Numbered from the stretch's first letter, positions 42,606-51,128 are shown. The stretch: 64,000 bases of DNA from Pseudomonadales bacterium (GCA_028285415.1 JANQPF010000030.1:16748-80747), one strand, 5' to 3'. The notes: generated by a model not told the origin, from the letters alone. Program-made: numbers and translations.

Positions 42606-43200
42606 GGTCGTGTCCTATGCTGCGACGACCCTGCAGTGCGTGAGCCAGCGTGCCGCCGTCGGTGTACTCAATCTCTCCGCCCAGCGGCACACCGTGGGCA
42701 ATGCGTGAAATGCGCTGCACCCTGCCGCCGATGAGCTGCGTAACGTAGTGTGCCGTTGCCTCCCCTTCGACGGTCGGATTCGTGGCAAGAATGACCTCAT
42801 CCGGTTTGAGATCCTCGATGCGAGCCTCGAGCTGATCCATGCCGAGCTCTTCGGGCCCAATGCCTTCCAGCGGAGACAGCCGGCCGTTCAACACAAAGTA
42901 GCGTCCGCGGAAACCGCCGGCCTGCTCGATCGCCAGGACGTCCGCAGGAGACTCGACCACGCACAACAGGCTGTCGTCACGTCGCTCATCACGACAAATT
43001 CCGCAGACCTCATGTTCGGTAAGATTCCGACAGACCGCGCACTGACGCACGTCACGCATGGCCGCCTGCAGCGCAGCGCCCAGCGCAACGCCGCCTTGAC
43101 GTTGACGCAACAAGAGATGCAACGCCATGCGCTGCGCACTCTTAGGGCCAACTCCAGGCAGCACCTGTAGCGCCTCAATGAGCGAGTCTATCGCCGACAT
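42598..43200 (-). CDS. recR: Recombination protein RecR
   Basis: A 200-aa RecFOR-pathway protein of normal length. The N-terminal helix-hairpin-helix is [18 protein letters not shown], the zinc finger has [16 protein letters not shown], and the Toprim domain runs from [20 protein letters not shown] to [19 protein letters not shown]. It helps load RecA at gaps. Its ATG and the stop codon of ybaB share one base, part of the conserved dnaX-ybaB-recR order. Confidence 0.98.
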   Translation of the reverse strand: MSAIDSLIEALQVLPGVGPKSAQRMALHLLLRQRQGGVALGAALQAAMRDVRQCAVCRNLTEHEVCGICRDERRDDSLLCVVESPADVLAIEQAGGFRGRYFVLNGRLSPLEGIGPEELGMDQLEARIEDLKPDEVILATNPTVEGEATAHYVTQLIGGRVQRISRIAHGVPLGGEIEYTDGGTLAHALQGRRSIGHDLG

Positions 43201-43517
43201 CAGAGGTTGAGCCCTCCAAACGGCAGATTGATGCCGCCGGTGAGCTTGGCCATTTCCTCAGCCTGGGTCTGCTCCACACGCCGCACGGTATCGTTGCACG
43301 CCGCGGCAAGCAGGTCTTCGAGGATTTCTTTGTCCTCCCGCAGGAGATCGGGATCAATCTCCACCCGTTTGACCTCGTAACGGCAGTTCATCGTGACCTT
43401 CACCATGCCTGCCCCGCTTTCACCCTTAACTTCAATCTTCGCCATCTGTTCCTGGGTTTCAGCAAGCTTGCTCTGCATCTCCTGAGCCTGCTTCATGAGA
43501 TCGCCAATGCCTTTCAT
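43200..43517 (-). CDS. ybaB: YbaB/EbfC family nucleoid-associated protein
   Basis: A 105-aa DNA-binding protein of the YbaB/EbfC family, with opening [19 protein letters not shown], core [20 protein letters not shown] and the following [20 protein letters not shown]. It forms dimers that coat DNA. The C-terminus [12 protein letters not shown] is typical. It lies 9 bp downstream of dnaX and overlaps recR by a base. Confidence 0.97.
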   Translation of the reverse strand: MKGIGDLMKQAQEMQSKLAETQEQMAKIEVKGESGAGMVKVTMNCRYEVKRVEIDPDLLREDKEILEDLLAAACNDTVRRVEQTQAEEMAKLTGGINLPFGGLNL

Positions 43518-43526
43518 CGGAATTCC

Positions 43527-45122
43527 TTAAATCGGTCTGATTTGTTCAACGCGGCCGCCGAAATCGTTGACAAGACTTTGGACGGTACTGTCGGCTTCTA
43601 TGGTTGCCTCTGCCGCGGCCTGCCGTTCGGCAGCTTCACGCTGACGGCGCCCGGCCGGCGATTCGCTCGGCAGCGGGCCGGTGTCGATGGTCAGCTGCAC
43701 GCGATCACCCAGCACGGCCTCGAGCGCGCGGCCGAGGTTTTTGAGCTGCGCTTCGTTCAGAAGGGTATCGTGATCCGCGTCCAGCAACAGCCGAACGGTG
43801 GGCAGCGCAAGCTCCTCCAGCACGGCGTGCTCTGCAATCATTCGCGTCACGCCACCCACCTCGAGCTTCGATACGGTCTCGAACCAGAGCTGACTGCGCG
43901 CCTCGTCGGCGGGCGCGCGCGGCGCGGCGGCTGACGGTGCGGTCTCGCCTGACGGTGTGGCTTCGGCTGAAGGTGCGTCTGGGGCTGACGGCGCGGCTTC
44001 GGCTGACGTGGGCGCTGTCTCGGGCACCTCGGGTCCTGCCTCACCGTCCGGTACGCTTCGTGGTGGCACGCTGGAACCTGATTCCGGTGCAAACGTCAGG
44101 AGCCGCAGCAGGGTCATTTCAAAGCCACTGCGCTCGTCCGGCGCAATACCCAGATCACGGTGGCCCAGAAGCACAATCTGGTAGTAAAGCTGCAGCTCTT
44201 CCGCCGTGAAGTCAGCGCTGCCCTGGCCGAGCGCTACCGCAACGGACAGCTCATGAAATGCCTCGAGGAGACCCTGCATGACCTCGCGGAAATCGGCGCT
44301 GCGTTCAGCAAGCTCAGCGCTGAGCGCAAGCAGTTCCGCCGTTGCACCGGCTGCGATGGCCTTGAGGAGCGCACCAACCTCGTCGCGCCCGACGGCGCCG
44401 AGCATCTCAGTGACGTCCGGGCCGCGCAGCTCACCCTGACCGTAGGCAATCGCCTGATCGGTCAGGCTCAGGGCATCCCGCATGCTGCCAGCCGCGCTTC
44501 TGGCGATGACCTCAACGGCGGCAGCGTCATACGACACGTTTTCTTCCGTCAGCATGGTGCTCAGATAGCCGGCGATCTCGTCGCGCGTCAGGTTCTTCAG
44601 CTGAAACTGCAGGCAGCGGGACAGCACCGTCACAGGCACCTTCTTGGGGTCTGTGGTTGCGAGCAGAAACTTCACGTGCTCCGGTGGCTCTTCGAGCGTC
44701 TTCAACAGCGCATTGAAGCTTGCTGTCGACAGCATGTGCACTTCGTCGATGAGGTAAACCTTGTACCGTCCACGGGTTGGCAGGTACTGCGCGTTTTCCA
44801 GGAGATCGCGGGTGTCGTCCACCCCCGTGCGCGACGCCGCGTCTACCTCGATGAGATCTACAAATCGGTTTTCTCGAACTTCCGTACAGACCGAGCAGAC
44901 GCCACAAGGCGTCGAGCTGACGCCCTCCTCGCAGTTCAGCGCCTTGGCAAGGATGCGGGCGATTGTCGTTTTGCCCACGCCGCGGGTGCCCGTGAACAGA
45001 TACGCATGATGCAGGCGGTCCGCGTCGAGCGCATGGCGCAGGGCGCGCACGACATGTTCCTGCCCCACCAGGGTATCAAATCCCATGGGGCGCAGCTTGC
45101 GGGCTAACACTTCGTAACTCAT
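43527..45122 (-). CDS. dnaX: DNA polymerase III subunit gamma/tau
   Basis: The 531-aa clamp-loader ATPase. Walker A is FTGTRGVGKTTIARILAKA, the zinc-finger cysteines lie in CEEGVSSTPCGVCSVC, Walker B is VYLIDEVHMLS and the sensor is FLLATTDPKKVPVTVLSRC. A Pro/Ala/Glu-rich linker follows (about residues 360-410). The C-terminal tau-type domain is shorter than in E. coli (643 aa for tau). I see no clear A-rich slippery site for frameshifting, so only one product may be made. Its start codon overlaps by 2 bp that of the divergent gene if the latter starts at 45121. Confidence 0.97.
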   Translation of the reverse strand: MSYEVLARKLRPMGFDTLVGQEHVVRALRHALDADRLHHAYLFTGTRGVGKTTIARILAKALNCEEGVSSTPCGVCSVCTEVRENRFVDLIEVDAASRTGVDDTRDLLENAQYLPTRGRYKVYLIDEVHMLSTASFNALLKTLEEPPEHVKFLLATTDPKKVPVTVLSRCLQFQLKNLTRDEIAGYLSTMLTEENVSYDAAAVEVIARSAAGSMRDALSLTDQAIAYGQGELRGPDVTEMLGAVGRDEVGALLKAIAAGATAELLALSAELAERSADFREVMQGLLEAFHELSVAVALGQGSADFTAEELQLYYQIVLLGHRDLGIAPDERSGFEMTLLRLLTFAPESGSSVPPRSVPDGEAGPEVPETAPTSAEAAPSAPDAPSAEATPSGETAPSAAAPRAPADEARSQLWFETVSKLEVGGVTRMIAEHAVLEELALPTVRLLLDADHDTLLNEAQLKNLGRALEAVLGDRVQLTIDTGPLPSESPAGRRQREAAERQAAAEATIEADSTVQSLVNDFGGRVEQIRPI

Positions 45123-45162
45123 GGGGCTATTCTACCAGCCTCTACGACAAAGATTCGGCGTT

Positions 45163-45909
45163 GTGCGTGCAATAGCAGATTTCCTGGCACCGGATTTCAC
45201 CATCATCGGCCACCGCGGCGCCGCCGGTCTGGTCCCGGAGAACACGCTGCCGGGGTTTCAGCGGGCGCTCGAGCTCGGCTGTCCGATGATAGAACTCGAC
45301 GTGCACCGCGTCGCCGATGCCGAAGCCCAACTCCTGGTGCTGCACGATGCCGAGCTCGACAGGACAACCAGCGGCAGCGGCGAGATTGCCGATCACACGC
45401 TGGCTGAGCTGCGCCGGCTCGATGCCGGCGGCGGCGAACGGATCCCACTGCTGGAAGAGGTCGCAGAGCTCCTGATTGAGCACCGTTCGCGCGCTGGTCT
45501 GGAGACCGTCCTGAACGTCGAGCTCAAAGGTAGCAACACCGCAGAGCCCACCGCGGCGTTTGCCGCTCGTCACCCGGAGCTACCGCTCCTGGTATCGTCG
45601 TTTCAGCACAGTGAACTGACCGCCTATCGGCGCCTGCGGCCCGTGGACTGGGTTGCACCGCTTTATGCCCGCTACGACGCAAACTGGCAGGCGACGGCCG
45701 AACGCCTGAGCGCCTGTGCCGTCAACCTGAGCTGGCGCATCGCAACGCCCTCCAGGGTGCGCGCGATACGCAGCGCCGGCTACGCGGTCTTCGTCTACAC
45801 GGTGAATCAGCTCAGAACCGCAAGGCGGCTCAAGGACATGGGGGTATCGGGGGTGTTTACCGACCGTCCGGACAGATTGCTCGCCGACGGCCGGTGGCGT
45901 GGTGGGTGA
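45163..45909 (+). CDS. Glycerophosphodiester phosphodiesterase
   Basis: A GDPD-family TIM-barrel enzyme of about 248 aa that hydrolyses glycerophosphodiesters to glycerol-3-phosphate and alcohol. The catalytic signature is IIGHRGAAGLVPENTLPGF, the metal site MIELDVHRVADAEAQLL and the second catalytic histidine VLHDAELDRTT; then LNVELKG and, near the end, FVYTVNQ and GVFTDRPD. No secretion signal, so probably cytoplasmic. The start is uncertain: an ATG at 45121 overlaps the dnaX start, while the GTG at 45163 fits the family better and leaves room for promoters. Confidence 0.9.
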   Translation: MRAIADFLAPDFTIIGHRGAAGLVPENTLPGFQRALELGCPMIELDVHRVADAEAQLLVLHDAELDRTTSGSGEIADHTLAELRRLDAGGGERIPLLEEVAELLIEHRSRAGLETVLNVELKGSNTAEPTAAFAARHPELPLLVSSFQHSELTAYRRLRPVDWVAPLYARYDANWQATAERLSACAVNLSWRIATPSRVRAIRSAGYAVFVYTVNQLRTARRLKDMGVSGVFTDRPDRLLADGRWRGG

Positions 45910-45923
45910 TTAGTGGACGCGGT

Positions 45924-46151
45924 TCAGGCCTGACGCTCGAGGTTGTTGATTTCTTTTTCCAGGTGATAGCGTTCGTCCGTCACGATCTTCTCCAGCACCT
46001 CTATGCGCTGGCGGAGCTCGTCCAGCTCCAATTCGACGCTCTCGCTGGCTTCACCCTCTTCGCGAGCCCGTTTGGACTTCACGTGATCCTTGTACATCCC
46101 GGCTGCGCAGCTCGCTACGACGATGATGGCAACCATTGTAAAAACGTCCAT
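45924..46151 (-). CDS. Small PspB/C-like membrane protein with C-terminal coiled coil
   Basis: A 75-aa protein with one N-terminal membrane helix (FTMVAIIVVASCAAGMY), a charged linker and a C-terminal coiled coil, ELDELRQRIEVLEKIVTDER. The motif LExxVTxxxYxLxKE is shared with the C-terminus of the PspC protein encoded in the same operon, so it is probably a Psp accessory protein. It is the last gene of the psp unit, 34 bp after the DUF2807 gene. Confidence 0.75.
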   Translation of the reverse strand: MDVFTMVAIIVVASCAAGMYKDHVKSKRAREEGEASESVELELDELRQRIEVLEKIVTDERYHLEKEINNLERQA

Positions 46152-46185
46152 TAAAAACTCCTTAGTGTTGTCACACGCTGCCTCA

Positions 46186-46875
46186 TCACGGCAGCTGATC
46201 GATCACGCCCGCGCCGAAAACCTGCTGCTGCACCCACGGCGTGCCGGTATAGCGAATGCGCGCATCTCCCGACAGGTTGATATCCAGCAGCTCATCAACC
46301 CACAGGTCCACAAGACCCGTACCGCGAACATCCACCTGTGACGTCTCGGTGGACAAGCCTGATGCATCGTAGCTGCCCTGACCCGAGAGTTCGACCGCCT
46401 GATGGCGTGCCGCACCGGAGAGCGCAAACCGAGTCGCGCCTACCCCGATGACAACCAGATCGTCGACCCTCAAACCGGCAAGCTCGAAGCTGCCGGAGCC
46501 GTGTCCTTCCAGCGCCAGGGCACTCGAGCGTAAATCACTGCCCGTCACCGTGCCGCGACCTTGATTGACGATTTCTTTGAGCTCTGCCACCGGCACATGA
46601 ATGACCAGACCCTCATCGAGCGGATGGCTACCGGCGTCGATGTAAAGCACACCGTCCGAGCTTTCGACCACAAGATCGGCAAGGCGCTCATCGGACCCTT
46701 CCGCACGGGCCGTGCGGATGTCCCCGCCTTGATCGAGATGCACCATCGCATCGCCACGAACGTACACCCGTTCAAAGTTGTCCACCGCGTACTCTTTGCT
46801 GGCAGCTTCGACCGGCAATGCGACCAGGAAGACGACTACCGTTACCGTTGCTGCCAGCACTCGCTCAGCGGGCAT
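46186..46875 (-). CDS. Exported GIN/DUF2807 (Toastrack-like) domain protein
   Basis: A 229-aa protein with a signal peptide (VLAATVTVVVFLVALPVEA). The rest is a right-handed repetitive beta structure typical of DUF2807/head-GIN domains: FERVYVRGDAMVHLDQG, VIHVPVAELKEIVNQGRG, LALEGHGSGSFELAG, VELSGQGSYDASG and a final LDINLSGDARIRYTG. Such Toastrack domains occur with or inside PspC proteins in many bacteria and are thought to sense envelope state. Its start overlaps the pspC gene by 11 bp, tying it to the psp operon. Confidence 0.85.
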   Translation of the reverse strand: MPAERVLAATVTVVVFLVALPVEAASKEYAVDNFERVYVRGDAMVHLDQGGDIRTARAEGSDERLADLVVESSDGVLYIDAGSHPLDEGLVIHVPVAELKEIVNQGRGTVTGSDLRSSALALEGHGSGSFELAGLRVDDLVVIGVGATRFALSGAARHQAVELSGQGSYDASGLSTETSQVDVRGTGLVDLWVDELLDINLSGDARIRYTGTPWVQQQVFGAGVIDQLP

Positions 46876-47614
46876 GTGGCTGCTCTTCGCGTTCGATTTT
46901 CGTCAGCTCTTTCTGCAACTCGTATTGATCGGACGTGACAAACGACTCCAAGCGGCGCAGCCGCAGCTCGGCCTGAGTCAAATCGACGTTCGTATGGCGC
47001 AGCTCCCTGGTCGCGTTGTACGCGCCCGGACGCTGCCTGTTCCCGTGGTTGGCGGCGGTTTCCGCCTCGCCGCTGCGTTCGCGACTGCGCTCGCGGCCGC
47101 GACGCTTCGGTTCCTCATCGAGATTTTCGGGGGTGTCCATAATGAAGTACGCAATCCAGTAAGCGGGAAAAACGATGCCTGGCAGGACAAAAAGCCCGGT
47201 TAGCGCACCGAGGCGCACCATCCAGGTCTCGATGCCGAAGTAACGTGCAACTCCGGCACACACCCCACCAATTTTCTGGTTCGCAGGGTCCCGATAGAGA
47301 CGCCCCGACCGGGGGTTTATCTTCTCTGCGCGATCCGCGATGCGGTGACGCTGCCGACGTCCCCGACGGCGACGCGCCTGACGCCGCTCGAGCTCGTCCG
47401 GATCGTCCGCCACCCGCCGCAAACGAAGCTCCGCTTCCAGACGCGAACTGGTGTCGTTCAGCAAGCTGGTCGCCCGTTCCGAAAGCTGGCCCGTCGTAGC
47501 TGCGACGACTTCCTGCACCGCTTTCTCCAAACGCGTAAAGGCTTCGGAGAATTCGTTGCCTTCAGCGCTGGCGCTCCTTCTCGAACCGGCTGAGTTGGAC
47601 TGGGAATCTTTCAA
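46865..47614 (-). CDS. pspC: PspC domain protein with long N- and C-terminal extensions
   Basis: A 249-aa protein, about twice the usual length. Residues 103-161 are the PspC domain (LYRDPANQKIGGVCAGVARYF, then a membrane helix LTGLFVLPGIVFPAYWIAYF). The N-terminal 100 residues are a charged, probably coiled region with an Arg-rich patch (RRRRGRRQRHR). The C-terminal 85 residues include an Arg/Glu-rich linker and a coiled coil ending LESFVTSDQYELQKEL. PspC with PspB relays envelope stress to PspA. It sits 15 bp after pspB. Confidence 0.92.
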   Translation of the reverse strand: MKDSQSNSAGSRRSASAEGNEFSEAFTRLEKAVQEVVAATTGQLSERATSLLNDTSSRLEAELRLRRVADDPDELERRQARRRRGRRQRHRIADRAEKINPRSGRLYRDPANQKIGGVCAGVARYFGIETWMVRLGALTGLFVLPGIVFPAYWIAYFIMDTPENLDEEPKRRGRERSRERSGEAETAANHGNRQRPGAYNATRELRHTNVDLTQAELRLRRLESFVTSDQYELQKELTKIEREEQPHAR

Positions 47615-47629
47615 TTTTGCTCCTAAGGG

Positions 47630-47875
47630 CTATTCGACACCTTCGCGTTTACGCCAGTCCGGCGTCTGCGCGTCGAGAATCGCCTCGAGGGTGTCTATGC
47701 GTTCCAGCATGCGCTCCGCCTGCAGCGCAAGCGTTTCGAGTTCCGCGCGTTCCGTCTCACTCAAGGCGCCCTGGGCGTGCTGCTTGCTGCGATAGTGCAT
47801 CCAGATCCACGCGGGTGCCACAACCACCAGGAAGATGACAACGGGGACAAAAAACGCGACGACAATGCCGTCCAT
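47630..47875 (-). CDS. pspB: Phage shock protein B
   Basis: An 81-aa inner-membrane protein with an N-terminal helix (FFVPVVIFLVVVAPAWIWMHY) and a C-terminal leucine-zipper-like coiled coil ending LEAILDAQTPDWRKR, closely matching E. coli PspB. It works with PspC to release PspF from PspA under membrane stress. It starts 8 bp after pspA ends. Confidence 0.95.
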   Translation of the reverse strand: MDGIVVAFFVPVVIFLVVVAPAWIWMHYRSKQHAQGALSETERAELETLALQAERMLERIDTLEAILDAQTPDWRKREGVE

Positions 47876-47883
47876 ACCGGCTC

Positions 47884-48591
47884 CTAGTTATTGCTGTTCG
47901 GGTTGACGTCGCTGACCGGCGCTACCGGTGCATCCGCCTGCTTTACCCGTGCCTTCAGCTGGTCGAGCTGCTCGTCGATCCCCTCGTCTGCCTCGAGCTC
48001 TGCAATCTCGTCTGACAGCGTTTTCTGGCCCATGTCGTAGGCTTCGATTTCACCTTCCAGATCGTCCATCTTGCGCTCGTAGAGCTCAAATCGGGCAATG
48101 GCGTCATCGATGTTGTGGTCGCTCAGCGTACGGCGTACCCCAAGACGGGACTGCGCCGCTTTGCCGCGCACGATAATGGCATTCTGGCGCGCTTTGGCGT
48201 CTTTGATTTTCGCCTGCAACGCACCCACATCTTCGTTGAGCTTGGCCAGCGTACCTTCCAGGGCAGCCAGCTCTTCACCCATGATGGTGATGGCTTCGCG
48301 GGCTTTGTTGCTTTCCATCAAAGCGCCTTTGGCAAGGTCATCGCGCCCCTTGCGAACGGCGATTTCTGCTTTGCGCTCCCACTCTTCAGCTTCGGCTTCC
48401 TGCCACTCTTTGCGGCGTTCGAGCTCCTTGCGATCAGCGATGGCGCGGGCGGATGTGCTGCGTACTTCTACCAGCGCCTCCTCCATTTCCTGAATAATCA
48501 GGCGGACCATCTTCTCCGGATCTTCCGCCTTGTCGAGCAGGGCGTTGATATTGGAGTTGATGATATCCGACATACGTGTAAAGACACTCAT
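47884..48591 (-). CDS. pspA: Phage shock protein A
   Basis: A 235-aa PspA/ESCRT-III-fold protein. The amphipathic N-terminus MSVFTRMSDIINSNINALL is followed by long coiled coils (MVRLIIQEMEEALVEVR, AREAITIMGEELAALEG, IDDAIARFELYERKMDDLEG). It coats damaged inner membrane and inhibits PspF when unstressed. The start is the ATG at 48591; the upstream 24 codons of the open frame do not match the family. It is first in the psp operon, with a sigma-54 promoter about 80 bp upstream. Confidence 0.97.
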   Translation of the reverse strand: MSVFTRMSDIINSNINALLDKAEDPEKMVRLIIQEMEEALVEVRSTSARAIADRKELERRKEWQEAEAEEWERKAEIAVRKGRDDLAKGALMESNKAREAITIMGEELAALEGTLAKLNEDVGALQAKIKDAKARQNAIIVRGKAAQSRLGVRRTLSDHNIDDAIARFELYERKMDDLEGEIEAYDMGQKTLSDEIAELEADEGIDEQLDQLKARVKQADAPVAPVSDVNPNSNN

Positions 48592-48670
48592 CTTGGCTAT
48601 TGCCTCCGTTGGCACGTTTTGCATTCGCCGGCACGTCACACGGCGCGCTGGCATTGACTTCACCTGCCTT

Positions 48671-48689
48671 GATACAGGAAGCGTGCCAA
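48671..48689 (-). promoter_or_regulatory. Sigma-54 promoter of pspA
   Basis: On the minus strand TTGGCACG (48682-48689) and CTGTATC (48671-48677) match the -24 and -12 elements; the -12 part is weak in the same way as in the E. coli pspA promoter, which reads TTGTATT. The A+T-rich stretch 48715-48770 upstream is suited to PspF and IHF binding. Transcription would start near 48660. Confidence 0.75.
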
Positions 48690-48796
48690 CCTGATCAGGC
48701 CCGTTAACTCTCTGTTTTATATGAATATTTTTCAGAATAGAGTTTTCTATCTTCGTGGCATATAGTTGTTCTCACCATTATTTGGTCAGTTCTATT

Positions 48797-49810
48797 ATGC
48801 GCCCTGATGTCGAACGCATGATTGGCGAATCCCCCGCCTTTCTGCGCACGCTCGAACACGTCTCGCTGGTTGCCCCGCTGGAAAAACCGGTACTCATTGT
48901 GGGTGAACGCGGCACGGGTAAAGAGCTCATCGCCAGCCGTCTGCATTTTCTATCGAATCGCTGGGAGAGTCATTTCCTGAAGATGAACTGCGCGGCCATT
49001 TCCGAGACGCTCATGGAAAGTGAGCTCTTCGGTCACGAAGCCGGCGCGTTCACGGGTGCCACGCGTACCCATCACGGACGCTTCGAACGCGCCCACGGCG
49101 GGACGCTCTTCCTCGACGAGCTTGCCACCACCTCGATGCTGATCCAGGAAAAGCTGTTGCGCATCATCGAATACGGTGAGTATGAGCGCGTCGGTGGCTC
49201 CAAAACCCTGACGTGCGACGTGCGTCTGATCGCCGCCACCAATCAGGATTTACCGGCCCTCGCAGCCGAAGGCAAGTTCCGCTCTGATCTCCTGGACCGC
49301 CTGGCGTTTGACGTGCTGACCCTGCCGCCGCTGCGCGAGCGCGAGGAGGACATCCTGTTGCTGGCGAATCACTTTGCCGTCGACATGGCCAAGGAGCTCG
49401 GGCGCGAATTCTTCCCGGGATTCAGCCCGGAGGTTGCCGCAACCCTGGAGGCACATGACTGGCCAGGCAACGTCCGGGAGCTGAAGAACGTCGTAGAACG
49501 CTGCGTATACCGCACCGAGCCCGAGGACATGGTGACCGAGGTGGTGTTCGACCCCTTCGCCTCACCTTATCGACCGTTGAACGAAAATGGCGCAGACGCG
49601 CAGAACGGTGCGCAAACCGGACCGAAGCTGCCGCTCGAGCTGAAGGAGCACATCCGCGACTACGAAGTTGGGCTCATCGAGCAGGCCATGGCACAAGCGA
49701 AACACAACCAGCGCAAAGCGGCTGAGCTCCTGGGGCTCACGTATCACCAGCTACGGGGTTATCTGAAGAAGTACGAGCTGGTGGGAGCAGCGGCGGAAGA
49801 GGAGACATAG
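48797..49810 (+). CDS. pspF: Sigma-54-dependent activator PspF
   Basis: A 337-aa enhancer-binding protein without a receiver domain. The AAA+ domain has Walker A VGERGTGKELIASRLH, the sigma-54 contact loop GAFTGA, Walker B GGTLFLDELA and the arginine-finger region LLDRLAFDVLTLPPLRER. The C-terminal Fis-type helix-turn-helix is QRKAAELLGLTYHQLRGYL. The start at 48797 puts eight residues before GESPAF, as in E. coli PspF. It is divergent from pspA, and PspA should be its inhibitor. Confidence 0.95.
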   Translation: MRPDVERMIGESPAFLRTLEHVSLVAPLEKPVLIVGERGTGKELIASRLHFLSNRWESHFLKMNCAAISETLMESELFGHEAGAFTGATRTHHGRFERAHGGTLFLDELATTSMLIQEKLLRIIEYGEYERVGGSKTLTCDVRLIAATNQDLPALAAEGKFRSDLLDRLAFDVLTLPPLREREEDILLLANHFAVDMAKELGREFFPGFSPEVAATLEAHDWPGNVRELKNVVERCVYRTEPEDMVTEVVFDPFASPYRPLNENGADAQNGAQTGPKLPLELKEHIRDYEVGLIEQAMAQAKHNQRKAAELLGLTYHQLRGYLKKYELVGAAAEEET

Positions 49811-49852
49811 GCGCATAGCGACAACGCGTGTTTCTTTTCTGCGACTTCCGGC

Positions 49853-49858
49853 TAGAAT
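49853..49858 (+). promoter_or_regulatory. Possible -10 box of tRNA-Ser
   Basis: TAGAAT lies 12 bp before the tRNA 5' end, in the 59-bp gap after pspF. A poor -35 (TTTCTT at 49831-49836) is 16 bp away. The position fits a tRNA promoter. Confidence 0.4.
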
Positions 49859-49869
49859 AGCGCCCTTTC

Positions 49870-49958
49870 GGAGAGGTGGCCGAGTGGTCGAAGGCGCTCC
49901 CCTGCTAAGGGAGTATAGGTAATCCCTATCGAGGGTTCGAATCCCTCCCTCTCCGCCA
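49870..49958 (+). tRNA. tRNA-Ser (anticodon GCU)
   Basis: An 89-nt tRNA with a genomically encoded CCA (49956-49958). The acceptor stem GGAGAGG (49870-49876) pairs with CCTCTCC (49948-49954). The anticodon stem CTCCC/GGGAG (49897-49901 and 49909-49913) holds the loop CTGCTAA, with anticodon GCT at 49904-49906, reading AGC/AGU serine codons. A long variable arm (TATAGGTAATCCCTATC region) confirms class II serine. The T-arm is GAGGG TTCGAAT CCCTC. A strong terminator follows at once. Confidence 0.98.
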
Positions 49959-49961
49959 TAT

Positions 49962-49988
49962 AAAAAGAGCCCCGATGGGGCTCTTTTT
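49962..49988 (+). terminator. Rho-independent terminator of tRNA-Ser
   Basis: A perfect stem AAAAAGAGCCCC/GGGGCTCTTTTT with a GAT loop ends in five T residues, 4 bp after the CCA of the tRNA. The A/T symmetry means it could also act on the opposite strand. Confidence 0.95.
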
Positions 49989-50024
49989 GTATGCGGATCG
50001 GGGGAGCGTGATGAGAGCCCTCCA

Positions 50025-50139
50025 AGCGCACGAAGTGCGCTATTCGACCCGCAGCGCCTCAGGCGCGCAGGGAACGAGCACGGTGGCTTCGCCACCGCGC
50101 GCAGCCCGCAGGGTGAGCGTCGCGCGAAGAGCGCGACGC
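50025..50139. repeat. Cluster of four perfect hairpins in the tRNA-GST gap
   Basis: Hairpins at 50025-50041 (AGCGCAC/GTGCGCT, GAA loop), 50054-50066 (GCGCC/GGCGC, TCA loop), 50081-50097 (CGGTGGC/GCCACCG, TTC loop) and 50117-50139 (GCGTCGCGC/GCGCGACGC, GAAGA loop). They fill much of the 203-bp gap between tRNA-Ser and the GST gene, where no ORF is credible. Confidence 0.65.
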
Positions 50140-50191
50140 GAATAATCCCTCCCCCGCGAAACAGAAGCTCCTACGAACACGGAGACCAACC

Positions 50192-50827
50192 ATGCTAACC
50201 ATCTGGGGCGGCGCCTCTTCCCGCTCGATGCGTGCCCATTGGATGGCGCACGAACTCGATCTCGAGTACGAAGCCAGGCTGATCGGATCCCGAACCGGGG
50301 AAACCCGGACTCCGGAGTTTCGCCAGCTCAATCCAAAGGAAAAGATTCCGGTGCTGGTCGACGATGACCTGGTGCTGACCGAAAGCGCCGCCATCGTGAC
50401 CTATCTGGGCGACACCTACGGCAAGGCAAGCGGTCTCGTCCCGCCGCCGTATACGCGCGAGCGCGCCGTATACAACCAGTGGAATTCGTTCATTCAGATG
50501 GAGCTCGATGCCCACACCCTCTATGTGCTGCGAAAGCATCGTGACCTGGCCAATCTCTATGGCGAAGCCCCCGCGGCCGTTGCAACGGCCGTTGCAGGAT
50601 TTCACAAGCAGGTTGCCGTCGCCGACCAGGCACTATCGGGCAGCAACTATCTGATGGCTGATCGCTTCACCGGTGCGAACATCTTGATGACAACCACCAT
50701 GCAGTGGGCAATTGCTTACGAGATTGAGTTGCCCCCCAGGGTGCTCGAGTACACTGCGCTACATGCGTCCCGCCCTGCGTATCGCCGTGCCGGGCGGCTG
50801 AATTTCAGCATCAGCGCGGGCGCATGA
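50192..50827 (+). CDS. Glutathione S-transferase family protein
   Basis: A 211-aa GST. The thioredoxin-like N-terminal domain opens LTIWGGASSRSMRAHWMAHE, with the SSRS stretch in the place of the catalytic serine or tyrosine, followed by NPKEKIPVLVDDDLVLTESAAI, the glutathione-binding cis-Pro and ESAAI. The C-terminal all-helical domain includes ADQALSGSNYLMADRFTGANI. Substrate unknown. It ends 301 bp before the convergent selW gene. Confidence 0.92.
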   Translation: MLTIWGGASSRSMRAHWMAHELDLEYEARLIGSRTGETRTPEFRQLNPKEKIPVLVDDDLVLTESAAIVTYLGDTYGKASGLVPPPYTRERAVYNQWNSFIQMELDAHTLYVLRKHRDLANLYGEAPAAVATAVAGFHKQVAVADQALSGSNYLMADRFTGANILMTTTMQWAIAYEIELPPRVLEYTALHASRPAYRRAGRLNFSISAGA

Positions 50828-51128
50828 CCTTGTCGTATACCCAAGAGCCCGGGTCACGCTCCGTTTTAATCGCGTTTCGTTCTGTTTCGTTCATGGCGAT
50901 CAACGGTCACTCGCCCTACTATGACAGTCGCGCCCGTCGCAATTGCCTCCAATTGGAGTAACGGTGATTGAGCCGGAAACATCGGGTGACTACCTGATTA
51001 GCCTTCGCGTTGGCGCTCATTGCGACAGTGCGTCGCTGAGGCTGCACCTTAGACCTGCAGACCGAGTGGCAAGCGCAACGGTAGGTTTGAACCTCGCTTT
51101 TGCGACGGGCGCCTGTAGCCGCTTCATC
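50828..51128. other. Gap between GST and selW, no gene recognised
   Basis: 301 bp between two convergent genes. An open frame on the plus strand (from 50943) runs on into the antisense of selW and csrA and is not protein-like by context. A perfect 12-bp palindrome, CTCCAATTGGAG, lies at 50947-50958. No tRNA or terminator with a T-tract was found. Confidence 0.55.

Noticed and set aside
48609..48624. Second sigma-54-like sequence (TTGGCACG..TTGCAT) on the plus strand before pspF
   Set aside because: The spacing between the two elements is 2 bp too short for sigma-54 and it points away from pspA.
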